64,000 nucleotides of DNA from a bacterium (GTDB lineage Bacteria > Bacillota > Bacilli > Lactobacillales > Streptococcaceae), in contig CAJNBX010000003.1 of assembly GCA_905221115.1 (NCBI GenBank), forward strand, positions 62,001-126,000, in the 5' to 3' direction. Below the pieces are notes generated by a model. That model was not told where the DNA came from. It saw only the letters and a list, made by a program, of their open reading frames with translations, and did no database searches. Positions 1-8,100 of this stretch are shown here, piece by piece (position 1 is the stretch's first letter; the number at the start of each line of letters is the position of its first letter). A program made the position numbers and the translations under genes.

Positions 1-352
1 TACAGGAACGAAGTCTAGACCGCATAACTTCCCACCTGAGATTATTACTCATATAAACTTGATCCTCTGAAAGTATATCAGAAGCTGGTTTACGAAGAAT
101 TGAACAAAATCCTGTTTCTATCAATTCCCAACCTCTATTTCTAAAATCTTGCCGTTCATGCTTATGCTTTTTAAGAAATCTAGAATCATAGATACGGTAG
201 ATGACATCGTCAGGTTGGCATTGGTCAAAATAGAAAAAACCAAAACGACTAGTTCTATATCTCCAGCCTTTCAAGTGCATCTCATGCAAATAATCTTCTT
301 CCCTATCCAAATCAACAATGGTAAAAATCCGAAATTGCTTTTTATTGATCAT
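1..352 (-). CDS. DUF2812 family protein, 3' part missing (window edge)
   Basis: Reading the minus strand from an ATG at 352 gives 117 codons without a stop up to the window edge. A strong ribosome site (GGAGGGG) lies 5 to 11 bases upstream of the ATG. The start M-I-N-K-K-Q-F-R-I-F-T-I-V-D matches the style of the next gene (EKKIVYRIFTIADYEREA), as do the later E-M-H-x-K-G-W and R-G-W-E motifs, so this is a second DUF2812 paralogue. DUF2812 proteins are small membrane proteins usually found behind a PadR regulator; their function is not known. The visible part is the soluble N-terminal half; the expected membrane segments would lie outside the window. Confidence 0.75.
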   Translation of the reverse strand, partial: MINKKQFRIFTIVDLDREEDYLHEMHLKGWRYRTSRFGFFYFDQCQPDDVIYRIYDSRFLKKHKHERQDFRNRGWELIETGFCSILRKPASDILSEDQVYMSNNLRWEVMRSRLRSC

Positions 353-386
353 GACTTCCCCTCCAATTTTGAGCATACCTACCCTA

Positions 387-965
387 TCATAAATCTGATA
401 ATTCCTTCTTTTTATGCCATAACTTCCAGCTAATATAGGCAACTATTAACAAAAGGATTAAAGACAAGAAAACATCTAGCCCGACCGCAAGAAAACTCCA
501 TAGACCATACGCATTACTTCTATTGAGCAATTTAAGTAAGAATGGTATATGTATAGCTAGCAAAAGTAAAACAGGTACTAATCGCAGTCTTAAAATGCGA
601 TTAACCATAGCTAACTTCCCAGCAGCGTCATTATAGATTTCAAATTCTGCATCCGATTCAATTTCAGAATGCGCTTTTCTAAAATAGGAAAAACTATTAA
701 AGTCTGTAATATGCTCCCAGCCACAGTCTTTAAATAGTTGTAAATAGGAGGATCTCTCTGATTTTTCCATTGGGTAAAAATCCAACTGATAAGACACTTG
801 CTCAGGGTGACACTTTTCAAAGGTATACTTAACTGCAAACAATAAGATAGAGTAGCTTACTTCCCTAAGTTTCCATCCCTTAGCATGCATTTCTCTAAAG
901 TATAGAGCCTCCCTCTCATAATCCGCAATTGTAAAAATTCGATAAACAATTTTCTTTTCCATCAT
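387..965 (-). CDS. DUF2812 family membrane protein
   Basis: 192 residues. The N-terminal ~120 residues are soluble, with the E-M-H-A-K-G-W motif near residue 27 and a CGWEHI motif near residue 82 typical of DUF2812. Two hydrophobic segments follow, at about residues 130-148 and 158-178, and a lysine-rich tail. The start overlaps the stop of padR by four bases, so the two are translationally coupled; another DUF2812 gene follows after 34 bases. The arrangement PadR plus DUF2812 (or DUF1700) membrane protein is common in Firmicutes, where the regulator often responds to drugs or envelope stress. The role of the membrane protein itself is not established. Confidence 0.8.
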   Translation of the reverse strand: MMEKKIVYRIFTIADYEREALYFREMHAKGWKLREVSYSILLFAVKYTFEKCHPEQVSYQLDFYPMEKSERSSYLQLFKDCGWEHITDFNSFSYFRKAHSEIESDAEFEIYNDAAGKLAMVNRILRLRLVPVLLLLAIHIPFLLKLLNRSNAYGLWSFLAVGLDVFLSLILLLIVAYISWKLWHKKKELSDL

Positions 966-1282
966 CCTTCCTCCCGACTGTTTCTATAGAGCCGTTCAAT
1001 ACGCTTCAATTCAATATCTAAGACTTTTCTCCCCAAGTCTGTGATCCGATAGATTTTACGTTTTTCCTCTTCGCGAACAAAGGAAATCAAACCATCCTTT
1101 TCCATCTTTGACAAGGTTCCATACATAGTTCCAGGACTAATCAAGACTTGCGAATCTGTCATCTCTTTAACCTTTTGCGTGATACCATATCCATGGTTCT
1201 CCTTCTGCAGACAGAACAAGATATAAAAACCTGTTTCCGTCATCGGAAGATAAACTCGACGGATTTTATCCGTTAATTCCAT
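962..1282 (-). CDS. PadR family transcriptional regulator
   Basis: 106 residues, the normal length of a short PadR protein. It has the family winged-helix pattern: a TETGFYILFCLQKENHGYGI helix region at residues 15-34, SPGTMYGTLSKMEKDGLI as recognition helix and start of the wing at about 49-66, and an RKIYRITDLGR wing. PadR proteins are dimeric repressors that commonly control their own operon and an adjacent membrane protein or transporter. An AGGAGG ribosome site lies just upstream of the ATG. The two downstream DUF2812 genes are on the same transcript. Its promoter contains two copies of a 20-bp repeat (1308-1351), the probable operator. The ligand is unknown. Confidence 0.88.
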   Translation of the reverse strand: MELTDKIRRVYLPMTETGFYILFCLQKENHGYGITQKVKEMTDSQVLISPGTMYGTLSKMEKDGLISFVREEEKRKIYRITDLGRKVLDIELKRIERLYRNSREEG

Positions 1283-1303
1283 TTATTGCCACCTCCTATT
1301 CAG

Positions 1304-1359
1304 TTCGATATATCGCATCTCGTTATATAAAATATATCACACCTCGATATAAAATACAA
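1304..1359 (-). promoter_or_regulatory. padR promoter with tandem operator-like repeats
   Basis: On the minus strand a -35 TTGTAT (1354-1359) and a -10 TATATT (1331-1336) are 17 bases apart. Two direct copies of a 20-mer, ATATATCxCAyCTCGwTATA on the plus strand, lie at 1308-1327 and 1332-1351 (17 of 20 identical); one covers the -10 and the spacer, the other the start of transcription. A perfect palindrome CGATATATCG (1306-1315) overlaps the first. Binding by the PadR protein is inferred from position. Confidence 0.65.
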
Positions 1360-1360
1360 G

Positions 1361-1384
1361 AAAAAAGACCGCCCTCAGGCAATC
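1361..1384 (-). terminator. terminator of the glnR-glnA operon
   Basis: On the minus strand GATTGCC-TGAG-GGCGGTC forms a 7-bp stem followed by six T residues, twelve bases past the glnA stop. Confidence 0.8.
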
Positions 1385-1395
1385 TTTCCTCTATA

Positions 1396-2742
1396 TTAGT
1401 AAAGGTCTAAATAATTATCAATTTCCCATTGTGAAACAAAAGTTGCATAACTTGCCCATTCGATTCGTTTGGCTTCAAGGAAACTAGTATAGATATGTTC
1501 TCCAAGAGCCGCTCTGACAACTTCATCTTCTGTCAAAGCTTTCAAAGCGTTGTGAAGGGTTGATGGAAGGTCTGTAATACCAGCTTCCTTACGCTCTTCT
1601 GCTGTCATGATGTAGATATTTTCTTCGATAGGAGCTGGTGCTTCGATTTTATTTTCAATACCATGCAAACCAACTTCCAATAGAACTGCCATAGCGATGT
1701 ATGGGTTTGCCATTGGGTCTACCGAACGCAACTCAAGACGAGTTCCCATACCACGTGAAGCAGGCACGCGTACAAGTGGCGAACGGTTACGACCAGCCCA
1801 AGCAATGTAAACAGGCGCTTCATAACCTGGAACCAAACGTTTGTATGAGTTAACCGTTGGGTTCATGATAGCAGTATAGTTGTAAGCATGTTTGATCAAA
1901 CCACCAAGGAAATGATAAGCAGTTTCTGACAACTGCATTCCTTTTGGATCATTTGGATCAAAGAAGGCATTGTTTCCTTCTGCATCAAACAAGGACATAT
2001 TACAGTGCATACCTGAGCCAGCAATACCAAATTTTGGTTTCGCCATAAAGGTTGCGTAAAGGCCATGTTTGCGAGCAATGGTTTTAACAACGAGCTTAAA
2101 GATTTGAATCTTATCACAAGCACGGAGAACTTCATCGTACTTGAAGTCAATTTCGTGTTGTCCAACCGCAACCTCGTGGTGACTCGCTTCTACTTCAAAT
2201 CCCATTTTGGTCAAGACATTGACAATCTCACGACGTGTATTGTCCGCAAGGTCAGTAGGCGCCAAATCAAAGTAGCCACCCTTGTCATTTACTTCAAGTG
2301 TTGGGTCTCCATTTTCATCCAGTTTAAATAGGAAGAATTCTGGCTCTGGACCAAGGTTGAAAGATTTGAATCCGACTTCTTCCATGTGACGAAGAGCTCG
2401 TTTCAAATTGCCACGAGGGTCACCTGCAAATGGTTCACCTTCTGTTGTATAGACATCACAGATCAAACCTGCAACACTTCCATTTTCATCTCCCCAAGGG
2501 AAGACTGTCCATGTATCCAAGTCTGGGTACAAGTACATATCTGACTCATTGATACGTACAAAACCTTCAATAGAAGATCCATCAAACATCGCCTTGTTTG
2601 ACAAGACTTTATCTAACTGTTCATCTGTAGCAGGAATTTCGACGTTTTTCATGGTTCCCAAAATATCTGAGAACATAAGACGAATAAAGGTAACATTTTT
2701 TTCCTTGACTTCACGACGAATATCTGCAGCTGTGATTGGCAT
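1396..2742 (-). CDS. glnA: glutamine synthetase, type I
   Basis: 448 residues, full length for a GSI-alpha enzyme, which makes glutamine from glutamate, ammonia and ATP in the cytoplasm as a dodecamer. Visible family motifs: the FDGSSIEG loop at 53-60, the metal-site GPEPEFFLF at 131-139, [10 protein letters not shown] at 241-250, and the ATP-binding [13 protein letters not shown] at 294-306. It follows glnR by 36 bases and is transcribed with it. In Gram-positive bacteria feedback-inhibited GlnA acts with GlnR to sense nitrogen, and the perfect GlnR box upstream of glnR fits this. A terminator follows directly. Confidence 0.98.
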   Translation of the reverse strand: MPITAADIRREVKEKNVTFIRLMFSDILGTMKNVEIPATDEQLDKVLSNKAMFDGSSIEGFVRINESDMYLYPDLDTWTVFPWGDENGSVAGLICDVYTTEGEPFAGDPRGNLKRALRHMEEVGFKSFNLGPEPEFFLFKLDENGDPTLEVNDKGGYFDLAPTDLADNTRREIVNVLTKMGFEVEASHHEVAVGQHEIDFKYDEVLRACDKIQIFKLVVKTIARKHGLYATFMAKPKFGIAGSGMHCNMSLFDAEGNNAFFDPNDPKGMQLSETAYHFLGGLIKHAYNYTAIMNPTVNSYKRLVPGYEAPVYIAWAGRNRSPLVRVPASRGMGTRLELRSVDPMANPYIAMAVLLEVGLHGIENKIEAPAPIEENIYIMTAEERKEAGITDLPSTLHNALKALTEDEVVRAALGEHIYTSFLEAKRIEWASYATFVSQWEIDNYLDLY

Positions 2743-2778
2743 GAGTTTTCTCCTTAATGTATGACTACTTGCGGTTAC

Positions 2779-3135
2779 CTAACCGCGACCAAAAGGTGAC
2801 CGTACTGAAGCAAAGCGACCCTGTTGGAGGAGTTCATTGTGAAGTGCACGACGCACCTCAGTCTGACTCACCGCTTTCTTGGATTTCGCTTCACGTTCAG
2901 CATATTTTTTCTTAATGGCAGCGATATTATAACCTTCAGAGATATAATCTTTGATTTCAAGCAGACGATCCATGTCATTCAAGGAATACATGCGACGGTT
3001 CCCTTCGTTTCGATCAGGTTTAATCAACTCTTGATCTTCATAATAACGGATCTGACGCGCCGATAGATCTGTCAACTTCATAACACTGCCGATAGGAAAA
3101 ACAGCCATATTTCGGCGAAATTCTTTTTCCTTCAT
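2779..3135 (-). CDS. glnR: nitrogen repressor GlnR, MerR family
   Basis: 118 residues with an N-terminal MerR-type helix-turn-helix and wing: KLTDLSARQIRYYEDQELI at about 21-39 and NRRMYSLNDMDRLLEIKDYI at 46-65. The basic C-terminal tail is the part that in the Bacillus homologue contacts glutamine synthetase. GlnR represses nitrogen genes, including its own operon, when glutamine is plentiful. It is the first gene of glnR-glnA. The promoter (-35 TTGACG, -10 TATAAT) and a perfect operator lie 50 to 80 bases upstream. Confidence 0.96.
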   Translation of the reverse strand: MKEKEFRRNMAVFPIGSVMKLTDLSARQIRYYEDQELIKPDRNEGNRRMYSLNDMDRLLEIKDYISEGYNIAAIKKKYAEREAKSKKAVSQTEVRRALHNELLQQGRFASVRSPFGRG

Positions 3136-3158
3136 TTACAATTTCCTTCTTTCTGTCT

Positions 3159-3187
3159 ATTATAGTCTAAAAAAAGACAAACGTCAA
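3159..3187 (-). promoter_or_regulatory. promoter of glnR-glnA
   Basis: Minus strand: -35 TTGACG (3182-3187), 17-base spacer, -10 TATAAT (3159-3164), about 24 bases upstream of the glnR ATG. Confidence 0.8.
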
Positions 3188-3194
3188 TTGATAA

Positions 3195-3211
3195 TGTTAT
3201 AAAATGTAACA
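3195..3211. promoter_or_regulatory. GlnR operator (GlnR box)
   Basis: TGTTA-N7-TAACA, an exact match to the known GlnR/TnrA consensus TGTNA-N7-TNACA. It sits 8 bases upstream of the glnR -35 and ends directly next to the stop codon of the upstream gene, so it leaves no other use for the gap. Confidence 0.88.
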
Positions 3212-3739
3212 TTATTTTTCTTTTTTCTCTAAAAAGAGCCGAATACGGTCAATATCGTAATTTACGAGAATTGCGACAAAAACTCCCATGAAAGTTTCTG
3301 ATACACGCGCAAATACGTACAAAATTGTTTCGCCGCTCGGAATCGATAGGGTAATAATTAACATAGCTGCTACACCACCTATAACACCTGCTTTGTTATT
3401 CATGGCCACATTTGTCATAATGGTTAACATGGTGCAGATTGGAACAACAACCAAGGTCACCCAAAAAGCTTCGTGGAAAAAGGTATTCAATAGGAAGAAG
3501 AGGAGGGCATAGAGGCCACCGATACTATTTCCTAAAATACGCGAAGTTCCAAAATGAACACTCTTATCAAAACTCTCCCTCAGGCTAAACACAGCTGTCA
3601 AAGCACCGATTTGAAGACCTTTCCAGCCAAAAAAGCCAAAAATCAAGAGAACTAGAAAAACAGCAATACCTGTTTTAAAGGTTCGCATACCAAGTTTAAA
3701 CTGGGATTTATCGAATTTATATTTTTTAAAATAACTCAT
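3212..3739 (-). CDS. FUSC/aromatic acid exporter-like membrane protein
   Basis: 175 residues, mostly membrane: after a charged N-terminus (SYFKKYKFDKSQFKLGMRTFKTG) there are four or five hydrophobic segments between residues 24 and 165, ending in a charged DIDRIRLFLEKKEK tail. This is the pattern of the short DUF939/ArAE_1 (FUSC-like) proteins, half the usual length, probably acting as oligomers. Substrate unknown; the family name comes from aromatic acid exporters in other bacteria. It lies between pgk and glnR and appears to have its own transcript. Confidence 0.7.
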   Translation of the reverse strand: MSYFKKYKFDKSQFKLGMRTFKTGIAVFLVLLIFGFFGWKGLQIGALTAVFSLRESFDKSVHFGTSRILGNSIGGLYALLFFLLNTFFHEAFWVTLVVVPICTMLTIMTNVAMNNKAGVIGGVAAMLIITLSIPSGETILYVFARVSETFMGVFVAILVNYDIDRIRLFLEKKEK

Positions 3740-3825
3740 AATCTCAACTTTCTATTTCCATTTTATCATAATTTGTATGATTTTATGAGCAATAGTTGAG
3801 AGGAAGCGTTTTTATTTCGAGTAAA

Positions 3826-3858
3826 AGAAAAGAGGAACTTTCATTCCCCTCTTCTTTG
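3826..3858 (-). terminator. terminator of pgk
   Basis: On the minus strand an AAGAGG...CCTCTT stem with an inner GGAA/TTCC extension is followed by a TTTTCTTTT tract, 17 bases past the pgk stop. Confidence 0.7.
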
Positions 3859-3874
3859 ATTCATTTAGTTAATC

Positions 3875-5071
3875 TTATTTTTCAGTCAAGGCTGCAAGTC
3901 CTGGAAGAACTTTACCTTCAAGAAGTTCCATTGATGCTCCACCACCAGTAGAGATCCATGAGAACTTGTCTGCACGGCCAAGGTTGATTGCTGCGGCAGC
4001 TGAGTCACCACCACCGATGATTGATTTAACGCCTGGTTGTTTCACGATAGCATCCATCACACCGATTGTACCAGCTTGGAAGTCTGGGTTTTCAAATACA
4101 CCCATAGGTCCGTTCCATACAACTGTTTTCGCACCAGTCAAAGCTTCGTCAAATTTAGCGATAGATTTTGGACCGATGTCAAGACCAAGGAAACCTTCAG
4201 AAACTGCTTCACCTTCAGTATCACGCACTTCAGTGTAACCAGCAAATGCGTTAGCTTCTTTTGAGTCAACTGGCAAGATCAATTTACCGTTTGCTTTTTC
4301 AAGAAGAGCTTTCGCAACATCCAATTTGTCTTCTTCTACAAGTGAGTTACCGATTTCGATACCTTGTGCTTTGTAGAATGTGTAAGTCATACCACCACCG
4401 ATAAGAACTTTATCAGCTTTTTCAAGCAAGTTTTCGATAACACCGATCTTGTCTGAAACTTTTGAACCACCAAGGATAGCCACGAATGGACGTTCTGGAG
4501 TTTCAACTGCTTCTTGGATGTAGGCAATTTCGTTTTCAAGAAGGAAACCAGCAACTGCTTTTTCAACGTTTGCTGAGATACCAACGTTAGATGCATGTGC
4601 ACGGTGAGCTGTACCAAATGCATCGTTTACGAAGATACCATCTCCAAGTGATGCCCAGTATTTACCAAGTTCAGGATCGTTTTTAGATTCTTTTTTGCCG
4701 TCAACATCTTCGTAACGAGTGTTTTCAACCAAAAGAACTTGTCCATCTTCAAGAGCGTTGATTGCTGCTTCCAATTCAGCACCACGAGTGACACCAGGGA
4801 AAACAACGTCTTGACCCAATTTAGCAGCCAAGTCAGCAGCTACAGGAGCAAGTGATTTACCAGCTTTATCAGCTTCTTCTTTCACACGTCCAAGGTGAGA
4901 GAAAAGAATTGCACGTCCACCTTGTTCGATGATGTACTTAATAGTTGGAAGAGCTGCTGTGATACGGTTGTCGTTAGTGATTACGCCATCTTTCAATGGT
5001 ACGTTGAAGTCAACACGAACGAGGACTTTTTTACCTTTCAAGTCAACGTCTTTAACAGTAAGTTTTGCCAT
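3875..5071 (-). CDS. pgk: phosphoglycerate kinase
   Basis: 398 residues, full length. It moves phosphate from 1,3-bisphosphoglycerate to ADP in glycolysis. Motifs: RVDFNVPL at 19-26, FSHLGR near 57, the hinge and nucleotide site [13 protein letters not shown] near 200, [10 protein letters not shown] near 320 and GGGDSAAA near 353. Codon use is strongly biased, as expected for a highly expressed glycolytic gene. It is alone on its transcript: the promoter in the 89-base gap from the EndoD gene has a -10 TATAAT preceded by TG (extended type), and a terminator follows. Confidence 0.98.
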   Translation of the reverse strand: MAKLTVKDVDLKGKKVLVRVDFNVPLKDGVITNDNRITAALPTIKYIIEQGGRAILFSHLGRVKEEADKAGKSLAPVAADLAAKLGQDVVFPGVTRGAELEAAINALEDGQVLLVENTRYEDVDGKKESKNDPELGKYWASLGDGIFVNDAFGTAHRAHASNVGISANVEKAVAGFLLENEIAYIQEAVETPERPFVAILGGSKVSDKIGVIENLLEKADKVLIGGGMTYTFYKAQGIEIGNSLVEEDKLDVAKALLEKANGKLILPVDSKEANAFAGYTEVRDTEGEAVSEGFLGLDIGPKSIAKFDEALTGAKTVVWNGPMGVFENPDFQAGTIGVMDAIVKQPGVKSIIGGGDSAAAAINLGRADKFSWISTGGGASMELLEGKVLPGLAALTEK

Positions 5072-5160
5072 GTTACAAAAACCCCTTTATTTATTTTATT
5101 CGAAACTATTATATCACACTTTGGAAATATAAGGAAAGATTTCACAAGATTTTTCGATAT

Positions 5161-8100
5161 TTAATCTTCGTCTTCTTTTTTCTGTTTCAAGGTCAAGGCT
5201 AAACTAGCAAGACCAAGGCTGGCCAATCCTGCTATTAGGGCTTCATTAGCATCAACTGTTCCTGTATTTGGCAATTGTTTGTTTGCTTCTTCTGATTGAA
5301 CTGCTGAATTTTGGGCTGGTTTTTCTTGTGTAGGCGCTACTGCTGGTTCAGTTTTTACTTTTGTTCCAATTTCAACAATTTCTGGAATCGCTTCTTGGAT
5401 AACCTCTGTTGAACGAAGGCGACGCTGACCGTTTTCATCAACTTCAAAGACATGTCTTAACAGACCATCTCGTCCCTGTATAATGACTCGTTGTTCCCCA
5501 ACTAGCAACTCAGCATTTTCATGTTCTTGACGGTCAAAGGCGATCTTTTCCTCTTGAACTTCCAATTTAGGAGCCTTTTGTTGGTCAGACGCTGGTTGAT
5601 TAGAAGGTTTTGGAAGGTCTGTGTTTTGTGGTGCTGGATTGGCAGGGATGAGACCAGTACCTACTTCTACGATTTCAGGACTTGCTTCTTTCAAAACTTC
5701 TGTAGCGCGAAGCGTACGATTGCCTTGACTATCTACTTCAATCAAGCGACGAATTTGCCCCTCAACTCCTGCTTGGACAAGTTGACGTTGACCGACTAGG
5801 AGATTTGGATTTGGTCGTTCTTGGTGTTCGAAGGCAATACTTGTCTCTTCGACTTCTAATTTCGGAGTATCTACAACCAAATTCTTAACACCTTCAGCTG
5901 GTTCCTTGCTTGAAATAACTTTTTCTACTGGTTTAGCAGGTTGTGGTTTTTCAGCAGACTCATAAACAAAGGCATAATGCGTGAAGTGTGGTGCTGTAAA
6001 GATGACATGACTATCCGTTTGTTCAAAAGCCAATTCTACTGCTTCTTTGCCTTCAGGCAAGAAGAATACTTTCTTCACTTTCTTATCTTTTTCAATTGGA
6101 ATTTTCACAATAGAAGCGTAAGAGAGATCAACATCTTGACCTTTTTCATCCAAACCTTCTATTTCAAAGACATGGGCATCTTCTCCTGCAAAGTATTTCT
6201 TCTCTTCAGCACTTGCTTGGACACGTTCTACTTTCAAGCCCTTGATGACAGTCTTTTCTTTATTTGAGAAGTGTACTTCCACACCTGTTTTACCATCAGA
6301 AAAGACTGCTGATTTGTCTTCTTTCAATAAGGCAACCAGATCTTTTAGACTCTGTTTCGCTGTAGCAAGCTCTTCTGGACTCAAATCTACTTTTTCAACC
6401 AAGGCCTTGTTCTTCTCAAGAAGTGGAGCTAGTGCAGAACCTGAAGGATGGTTTGGTTTAGCAGCCAAGAGTTCTTGAGCCTCACCTGTTAAGCGATCGA
6501 GTTCTGTCTTTTCTTCCGTAAATTTCTCTTGACCATTCAGAGCTTTATGAGCTTCTGTCAATTTATTAAGTCGGTCATTAACCTGATCTTGGGTGCTAGT
6601 TTCATGGTCTTTCAACACTTGTTCAGCCGCTTCAATTGCTTTCAAGAATGCTGCTTTTACTTCTGGTGAAGCAAAGTTATAGACCACCTTGTTCTTAGCC
6701 GCTCCAACTTCTGCTAATTTTTGTTTAAGGTACTCATCGTTCAATGCTGCTTTTGGAGATACCAAAACATCAAAGTTGACTTCATGACCTTGGTAACGAA
6801 GCGTCAAGGTTTGACGACCAGTCTTTTGAGCATCGTAACCAGAAATTTCAACTCCCTCATCAGTAAAGGAATGTTCTTCCATAGTATCATTGCTATAAGC
6901 CACTGCAAAGCGTCCTTCAGACAAGTCTAAGCTATCACCAACTAGGTAATCTTTTTTCGGTTCCTGACTTACTTCAATTCCCAAAATAGTTTTCGGACTT
7001 GCTTCATCTTGACTAGTAACAGTCACTGATAAATTAGCATGTACCGGTTGCCCCAAATATTGTAAAGTAAGATTTTGTTCTCCCTTATGATGCGTATCAA
7101 AACCTGATACTGATACACCCGCGTGAGTTAGGCGAATAAGTTGGTCCTCAGCTCCTCCTTCATACTGAACTCGAAGAACACCACCTCTAAGGTCCAAATC
7201 TTCCCCTTCAGCATAACTTGTTTTCTTAGGTCCTGTTTCTAGACTTACTGACTTGATTCTTCTATCATCTTTCGGAACAGTAACTGCAAGGACATTACTA
7301 ATTTCCTTACCTGGTAACTGGGTACGGTAGTAAAGAAGACCTGATTGATTTGTCAAATCCAATGGTGAACTTGCTAGGTCACCTCCAACTTCACTCTTCA
7401 AGGTTGCAAGCGGAGTTTGAGAATTTGGATTGTCATAAACAGTAATGGTAGCTCCAGCTGGTACGTCTGCAAAGCCAACTTGTACCTTGTTATTGCCTAA
7501 AGTACGAGCTGCAGCCTTGGCCATCGGCATATTGACACTTTCTGTATCAAGCTTTTCATACATTTTCCAGTTATAGATACGAATAGCCTTCCATGGCGTT
7601 CCATTGTCAGAAGTAACGACATTCAAGCGCCAATCTTGAGCTGTGATAGGTTTGTCAAGGGTAATATCTGTAACATGGGCTTTATTACCACGAACTTCCT
7701 TAGCCAACTTCCATTGACCATCCGCATCTTTATAGTAAAGGTCAAAGTCTTTGGTGTTCATCAAACCGTCGTTTACAGATTCTCCACCAGCTCCAGCATG
7801 GTCCATCACCCATCTAACAACTGTACGCGGTTTAGTCAAACGAATATCCACACTACCACTTAACTGTCCAGAAGACCACTTGTCTGACAGACTGGTAATG
7901 GTACCATTCAACATACCTTCGATACCTTCTCCACCTTCCGTTTTAGGGAAAGTACTATCAATAACGGTTGCACCTGGTACGATATTTTCAGCTAGTGGTT
8001 TTGGTAGGCTGGTATCTTTTACAGTCATGCCCCAATCAAATGTTGTGGTTGCAGCTTCTGAACGAACCCCATTTTTACCGACTGCGACAACCTTCAGTTC

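Noticed and set aside
5941..6267. 108-residue aromatic-rich reading frame antisense to the GH85 gene
   Set aside because: Shadow of the coding frame; poor start context.
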